Below are positions 58,200-64,000 of a DNA stretch of 64,000 bases, piece after piece. Numbering within the stretch: the first letter of the stretch is position 1; each line of letters starts with the position of its first letter. The translations under genes and the position numbers were made by a program. This DNA comes from Nemophila menziesii. Its lineage: Eukaryota; Streptophyta; Magnoliopsida; Boraginales; Hydrophyllaceae. The stretch is from NCBI GenBank assembly GCA_029959085.1, contig JARWIR010000010.1, positions 31,798,731 through 31,862,730 on the forward strand. The letters are read 5' to 3'. Below the pieces are notes generated by a model that did not search any database, was not told where the DNA came from, and worked only from the letters and a program-made list of their open reading frames with translations.

Positions 58200-60290
58200 A
58201 AGAGGGTAACATCAAATGGATCAAATTGGATAGGGATCGCCCTCCTCTTTTGCATCTTATATTTTCAGAGGATTCCCTCTTCCTTATCTCCCTCAAGTTG
58301 GAAGAGATATTGGACTTTAAAAGGGTGACTGATTTTTATTGTGTGGATTTTGGTCAGAGAAAAAACTTGATTAAATTTAGAATTTGCTTCAAAAAAGGTG
58401 CCCTGCCTAATTTGATTGACACTTTTCGTAACTCATTGGGGATCTGAAGATCATATTTCATTGGTATATATTTTAGCATCCACATGAATCATGATTGAAG
58501 CAAAGTTAAAATGCTCCACTAGCTCAAAGTTTGGCTATCTATCTGAAAAACTGGTTTCTAAAGCTTCTCTTAGATTTAGAAAAAGATGTGCTTATCAAAT
58601 CTGTTTTCCAACTTATTCCCAAATATCCTATGTTGATCCTCAAACTAGCTACAAGGACATTTTGCAAATGATTTCACGGTTTTGGTGGGGTTCAGGGGCA
58701 AGGGGATGTGTTAATCGAAATATTAGGAAAATATTTCTAAGGCAAAAGAACATGGAGGTATGTGATTCAGAGATTTTGAAGCAATGAACCTTGACCTTCT
58801 CACATATATGGCTTGGGGAATCCTCAACAATCCAGACTCTCTTGTTTATACAATTCTCATGGGCGTATACTTCCCAAATCACTTTCTTTTTGTGCCCTTA
58901 AAGAAGTCCAAGTAATGGTTATAGACGAGTATTATGGAAGGGAGAGATGTTCTTGTGAGAGGGTGTGTCATGCAGATCGGGAATGGGAACAATACAGACA
59001 TTTAGAAAGACAAATGGATCCCGACACACATTGTTGTTTTGTAGTCAGAGAACGCGATAGTTACTAGAGTGCAATAATCTATCCATGAAGATGGTGGAGG
59101 ATGGAGTGTGAGCTCTTCTACTCGGTTTTTCATCATGTATTGTCGATCTTATTCTTTGCATCACCCTCCACGTGATGGATTAAGAGGATAAAATCATATG
59201 TACACACTCCTCTAATGGATTCTACACAACTATGATAAATTATAATGTTTTTCTCTCTTTTAAGATTCAAAGCTCGCCAAATGCCTTCTCCTCAGGCTCC
59301 TCCATTGTTGCTTCCTTTTGGAAAACCATTTGGCATGAGAAGACACCGAAAAAGATTTGATCCTTTGTTTATAAATGTGCTAATAATTTTATCTATGTGG
59401 TTCGATCCTCTGTAAATGTAAGTGTTATCCTTAATCGAGTTGTGGATTTTGTAACCACTCTTTTGAAAGTGTTGAGCACATCTTTCTTAAGTTCCCGATC
59501 AGCTTGGAAGTTTGGGATGTTTTATTTTTTAGAGTTTCCTTTTAGAAGCCTAATATTTGTGAGGTCAAATTTTGGGTTCTTAATGTTCCAAAAGAGGGGA
59601 TAGCCTCAGAATGGGATAAAAGGACTCCTACGACATGGGTGATGATCTTGTTTTTGAATATTTGGACTGCATGGATGAAGTGCTTGTTTGAAGGTACGGT
59701 CTATAATAATAAAAGAGTTATCATCCTTGTTGATTAATTGATGCGGGAAATTTTTGGAGTAGACTTGGACATGTTCTAAAAATCTGAGACACCGAATAAA
59801 CGCCAATTGGTCAAAGGATTGGAATCTTTGCCCGACTCATTTGCGAACTTGAATATCTATTATGATGCTTCTTTATCTTCTGAACGGTAGCCTACGCATA
59901 TTGTAATCATTGGGAAAGATGACTCTGATTCACCTATCCTCTATGACGGGGATTCGTTGTGGTGTAGTGATATCATGAGGAAAAGTCGCAGCAGTTTTTG
60001 ATGCTTGTTTAGCGGCAGAATCTTTTGATGATAGGAAGGTTGTGATTCACACCGGTTGCCTATGTATTTCCTAAGACCTCTCGTATTCATATGTATTTAG
60101 TTGAAAAGCTCAATCTCTAATGTGTAGAATTAAACAAATTATTGGCTATGGACCTTTTATTTCTATTTGCATGCTTCTAGGGTCAGAAATATAGAGACGG
60201 ATATTCTAGTTAGGAGTTTCAGATGTAGTCTCCTACCAGATAACTGGTCTACAGTCCCTATCATTATTTTGATCAGTAATTTGGGTGACT
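58200..60290 (+). pseudogene. Third L1-type LINE relic, 3' half of ORF2
   Basis: Plus-strand blocks: RT catalytic region LLHLIFSEDSLFL (58226 onward), where FADD has become FSED; post-RT SEKLVSKASLRFRKR and ISRFWWGSG (58540-58700); the GRDVLVRGCVMQIGNGN block near 58940-59000; zinc-binding RVT region WHEKTPKKI and a Leu/Ser-rich stretch (59330-59520); and a trace of RNase H (NIYYDASLSSER) near 59850-59890. Many stops and frameshifts. No 5' part (endonuclease) is seen, so it is truncated. Confidence 0.72.
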
Positions 60291-61133
60291 AGGTGATTGA
60301 GTGATCGGTCAAATATCGGTTAACCTTTTATTCGCGTACCACGACTAATTCCACAGAGAATATGCATGCCTCCCCATGCATACTTCCAATTAAATTAGAA
60401 CTAGGTTGTCCATGTTTAATGAATGAATTCGAAGCATGCACCTTTCATTTACATCCTTTAAATATAGAAAAAATAACAAAGTTTTGACTAGTTAATTTAA
60501 CCCAACTGGTTTTGGTTAACCTTCTTTATTCTTTCTTTTTAATAATATGCTTCTTTGAAATAAAAAAGTCTAATTTGTTATATTATTAATAATTTAAAAT
60601 TTGTTATACTCTTTTACGTGTTCTTGATTTTTAATCCGCCACCCTTGTGTAATTTTTCCTTTTTATCAGTTTTTTCTTTAATTATTCTAGAATTTGGGGA
60701 ACCTACATTCTCAACTCTAAGTAATGTTTTCTTCACCTCATTAATTTGAAGCTTAAAATTCTCACCATTAAAATGAATAAAAACTCTTTATGAGAGGAGA
60801 AAGCACAAATCGTTTGAAGATAATTTGCATTTGGTATTTGATGATTATTGATCATCAAGGATGCTGACTCAGGATTCCATTTCACGATACAAGTACAAGA
60901 AAAGTATAGAACGAAAAAGCCAGGCTGTGGAGTTGAGGCGGCTAAATTTGTGATGTGTAACTAAGCAACTATTTGGCTGTAGACAAGTACTGACTCAATT
61001 ATTTATTATATGAAGCACAAGATATCATGACCATGAGGCCCATGACCATTTTGTTAGAGTTGTGAATTTATAATATAATATAAACCAACTGATAATTCAT
61101 TAATTCTCGTAGTTATTTTTGGACATCGTCATG
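60291..61133. other. Unassigned AT-rich DNA
   Basis: I see nothing that can be called a gene or a bounded repeat. The first part may be the LINE 3' UTR. Confidence 0.3.
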
Positions 61134-61357
61134 GGTAGGGCTGTAAACGAATCGAAGCGAACCGATCTTTATCTTTCTTGAGTTTGTTTGCTAATATTTT
61201 AATAAGTCTGAGCTTGGTTTGAGTTTGAAACGAAACGAGCCCAAAAAATTTAGCTTTCTTGAGCTTGGTTCGTTAACTAACGAGCCGAACTCAAACAAAC
61301 TCTTGACGAACTCAAACTCGAGCCCTTGGTGAGAGTATCGGTTCATTTTCAATTCTA
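61134..61357. mobile_element. Possible degraded MITE with GAGCC-type repeats
   Basis: Left end AGGGCTGTAAACGAATCGAA matches a terminal sequence common in plant non-autonomous transposons. The right end GGTTCATTTTCAATTCTAG is a weak inverted counterpart. The interior has GAGCTTGGTTCGTTAACTAA and related text in both orientations. No duplication is resolved. Confidence 0.4.
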
Positions 61358-62219
61358 GATACTAGTAGTGTTGTGTTTTATTTGTATAAACCAGTAAAAC
61401 AATATAGAAACTAATGCAGAAATGAAATAAAAGTATATATAAATAAATAACTTTACTTGTCGAGGCTCGGATTGGATCCGATATCTTTAAGGTATTTAGG
61501 CCACGTACCGGTGTCTTACGTTTGTTGGCTTCAACCTCCAGGATACAACGACAAAACTATTCAAAAGAAACTGACACACGAATTCTTAAGAATTTCGACG
61601 AACTTAATAATGTTGCTTCTTTCTATCTCTCTCTTATAATTTTAATGCTTTGAAAAATGAATGAATGAAAATGTTTGAGTTGGCCAACTATTTTGAGAAG
61701 ATGAAAAGGTGGATTTGGAAAAAGAGTTGTGATGGTTCATTTGAAGATACGTTATATTAAAAGTCACAACGTTTAGTTTAATATAGAAGACCAAAACATA
61801 AGCTGGTTCAGATGGTATGAAAACCTGGCCCAAAAGTCCACTAGCTTGGAGGCCCAGATTCAAGCCCAGCAGTACCGTTTTTTTTTTCTGCTTTGCTTCA
61901 TAACCAAAAGAAAAATAAAATAAATAACATGTATTATTATTTATTTTAATTTTTTTCTTTTCTTTTAATTTCTTCAAATTCTATGACTCAATTTCTCATT
62001 CAACTTCAAATGATTTTTTACCAGATGAATGTATTACGTTAATCTTTATAAATAGAATAAACGATCATCAATATTAGAATCATTTCTTTAAATTGAGTCA
62101 CCCACTGTCATCGTAAACATGGTCATCCCTTGGGTAAAAATCTCATTTGACCAACAATCCCCACATGAATGAAAATTGACTAACCACCTTAAAAAAAAAT
62201 TATGCAAAAGAATGCTAAA

Positions 62220-62222
<3 letters not shown>
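61358..62222. other. Unassigned DNA
   Basis: ORFs at 61457-61639 (+) and 61642-61977 (-) have no recognisable domain. No repeats with clear ends. Confidence 0.25.

Positions 62223-62277
<55 letters not shown>
62223..62277. repeat. (GA)n microsatellite, about 27 units
   Basis: An uninterrupted GA tract, second in the window after 14311-14364. Confidence 0.95.
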
Positions 62278-62280
<3 letters not shown>

Positions 62281-62850
62281 TAGAAGAATACTACATCGAG
62301 AAAGGTAGCTTTTGGCCTTGAACCTTCTGTAGTAAGAGCTATCGGATTTACTTGCTAACTAGTGAACGTGATGTCTTGAACTATTCAGCTTTTGTGTAAA
62401 CCAAGACAATATAAATTACATAGTATACTTCGAAACATTATTTGGTTCTCACGGTTGTGTCCATTTACGGCCCTGGACAACTCCTGGTATTTCATGAATA
62501 ACCGTCAAAGAATTTCGCCATTACAAATTCTCGTAGGGCGGCCCTACCCATGTTATTCATATAGGTGGTCTCTTGTCGAGAGTATTATGCATTACTCTAT
62601 CTTATGTTATAGAAGATACAAGAACCATTAAAAGTTTAAATTATCCTTCAATTTTACATGTAGCACTGTTTCATTTTTGTCCTAAGAATGGTTTAGGGAG
62701 GTTTCCCCACAATGCATCGCACCAAATTGCAGTTTCATGATTCAATTTTCCCTTTGAACCTAGATTGTGGGATCTCCACTCTGCTAGGTAGGGTTCCCAT
62801 CATGGCAACTCAGCTTTCGTAGGCTTAAGACCCATTCTCCTTGACAACAC
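62278..62850 (-). other. Presumed 3' non-coding region of the copia element
   Basis: It lies directly downstream (minus-strand sense) of the copia RNase H. Just after the stop codon the reading GLKPTKAELP and WRSHNLGSKG resembles the tail of related copia polyproteins, so the stop at 62851 probably truncates it slightly. I could not define the LTR border. Confidence 0.45.
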
Positions 62851-64000
62851 TCACACTTGCTCTCTTTGTAGACCTTTGGTCAGTGGATCCGCTATATTAT
62901 CCTTTGATCGAACATAATCAATTGTGATAATTCCGTTTGAGAGCAATTGTCTAACGATATTGTGTCTACGACGTATGTGTCTAGACTTACCGTTATACAT
63001 TTCGTTTAGTGCCCTACCAATGGCACTTTGACTATCGCAATGTATGCAGATAGCTGACACAGGCTTTGGCCAATTAGGAATATCCTCTAGGAAATTCCGA
63101 AGCCACTCGGCTTCTTCAGCAGCTTTGTCTAAAGCTATAAACTCAGATTCCATAGTTGATCTGGCTATGCACGTTTGCTTAGTGGATTTCCAAGACACAG
63201 CTGCTCCTCCTAACATGTAGACAAATCCACTTGTGGATTTTGAGTCGGTGGAGTCTGATATCCAGTTTGCATCACTATATCCTTCTAGTACAGCTGGATA
63301 TCCTGTGTACAACAACCCTTCGTTCATAGTGTATCTAAGATACCTTAGAACTCTTACTATAGAAATCCAGTGGTTCTTCCCCGGATTATTTGTAAACCTA
63401 CTTAGCTTGCTTACTGCATGTGCTATATCTGGCCTAATGCAGTTCGTTAAGTACATGAGACTCCCAATAATCCGAGAGTACTCCAACTGGTTGATCATAT
63501 CACCAGTGTTCTTAGCAAGATGTAAATTTACATCAACAGGTGTCTTGGCGATTTTTGTGTCGCCATTACTAAAATTGTTTAATACTTTCTCAATATAGTG
63601 TGACTGAGATAGTATAATACCTTCAGATGTTCGAAGAATCTTGATACCCAAAATAACATCCGCAAGGCCTAGATCTTTCATGTCAAACTTACTTGAAAGC
63701 ATCCTTTTGGTGAATTCAATCATATCATTGTTACTTCCAATGATTAACATATCATCCACATATAAACAGACAATGACATATCCAGTCTCATTTTGTTTTA
63801 CATAAACGCATTTGTCACATTCATTGATCTTGAAATCATTCGAGATAATGAATCTATCAAATTTGTCATGCCATTGCTTCGGTGCATGTTTTAAACCATA
63901 TAAAGATTTAACAAGCTTACGTACTTGCTTCTCCTTACCTGGAACTACGTAACCCTCAGGTTGTTCCATATATATCTCTCCATTTAGTTCTCCATTTAGG
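62851..64000 (-). CDS. Ty1/copia polyprotein, RT C-terminal part and RNase H, cut by the window edge
   Basis: Open from the right edge ([13 protein letters not shown]) to TGA at 62851-62853, 383 codons or more. The RT segment shows the [17 protein letters not shown] block and the catalytic box CLYVDDMLI, then [20 protein letters not shown]. RNase H carries [50 protein letters not shown] and the terminal [15 protein letters not shown]. All catalytic residues expected in this part are present. The element probably extends several kb to the right, with its 3' LTR near or left of 62.4 kb. It differs from the Athila-like copies, which are Ty3/gypsy. It may be a fairly young insertion because the frame is clean. 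Confidence 0.92.
   Translation of the reverse strand, partial: LNGELNGEIYMEQPEGYVVPGKEKQVRKLVKSLYGLKHAPKQWHDKFDRFIISNDFKINECDKCVYVKQNETGYVIVCLYVDDMLIIGSNNDMIEFTKRMLSSKFDMKDLGLADVILGIKILRTSEGIILSQSHYIEKVLNNFSNGDTKIAKTPVDVNLHLAKNTGDMINQLEYSRIIGSLMYLTNCIRPDIAHAVSKLSRFTNNPGKNHWISIVRVLRYLRYTMNEGLLYTGYPAVLEGYSDANWISDSTDSKSTSGFVYMLGGAAVSWKSTKQTCIARSTMESEFIALDKAAEEAEWLRNFLEDIPNWPKPVSAICIHCDSQSAIGRALNEMYNGKSRHIRRRHNIVRQLLSNGIITIDYVRSKDNIADPLTKGLQREQV

Overview
This is nuclear DNA of a flowering plant, most likely a eudicot. It is AT-rich, contains one spliced housekeeping gene (cytosolic-type NADP-malic enzyme, 13 coding exons, minus strand, 1868-5312), and is otherwise almost entirely transposable elements, their relics, a simple hexamer satellite and a patch of organelle-derived DNA. 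I cannot name the species. There are no bacterial genes, CRISPR arrays or operons.

Layout. 1-1.9 kb: unassigned DNA with a tRNA-derived SINE bounded by a perfect 16-bp target duplication. 1.9-5.3 kb: NADP-malic enzyme; a Tourist-like MITE lies about 370 bp upstream of its start codon. 5.95-10 kb: decayed L1-type LINE, minus strand. 10.1-16.5 kb: two solo LTRs and one LTR fragment of an Athila-like Ty3/gypsy family. 17.2-18.1 kb: a cluster of four MITE-like elements. 18.6-20 kb: LINE RNase H ORF beside a roughly 157-bp tandem repeat. 22.3-25.3 kb: mosaic of mitochondrial-type LSU rRNA and plastid psbK, rpl2 and rpoC1 fragments. 25.5-41.2 kb: a (GGTTAA)n-derived satellite split by an 11.8-kb Athila-like element (26664-38435, TSD GTAAG), a probable DNA transposon (38463-39598) and a 5'-truncated LINE (39677-40130). 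41.4-43.45 kb: second LINE relic. 43.45-54.46 kb: second, older Athila-like element, minus strand, lacking its 3' LTR and carrying a nested solo LTR in its 5' LTR. 54.5-56.8 kb: LTR fragment and another solo LTR. 58.2-60.3 kb: third LINE relic, plus strand. 62.4-64 kb: 3' half of a Ty1/copia polyprotein, running off the right edge.

The Athila-like family is the main story. The copies share LTRs starting TGATGTCTC, a TATA box in the LTR, a PBS matching the plant tRNA-Asp 3' end with one mismatch as I recall that sequence, gag-pro-pol, and a third ORF of the putative plant transposon protein type. Comparing copies inside the window exposes structure that ordinary annotation misses: (i) a 31-33 nt stem-loop in the transcribed LTR whose stem changes sequence on both sides while its apex, near GTCCACCCTGACGGGG, is kept; (ii) a hairpin at the very start of most LTRs; (iii) a GC-rich tandem array of about 113 bp period between pol and ORF3, in which palindromes are kept while their sequence is replaced; (iv) a 13-nt motif (TGAGTTTGGGGTG) repeated around ORF3 and resembling the sequence just before the 3' LTR. 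The youngest copy has nearly identical LTRs (3 substitutions and 1 indel by eye in about 1.56 kb) but lacks most of its PBS and the front of gag, so it was either mobilised in trans or broken after insertion.

All calls come from reading sequence and translations by eye; no searches or folding programs were run.
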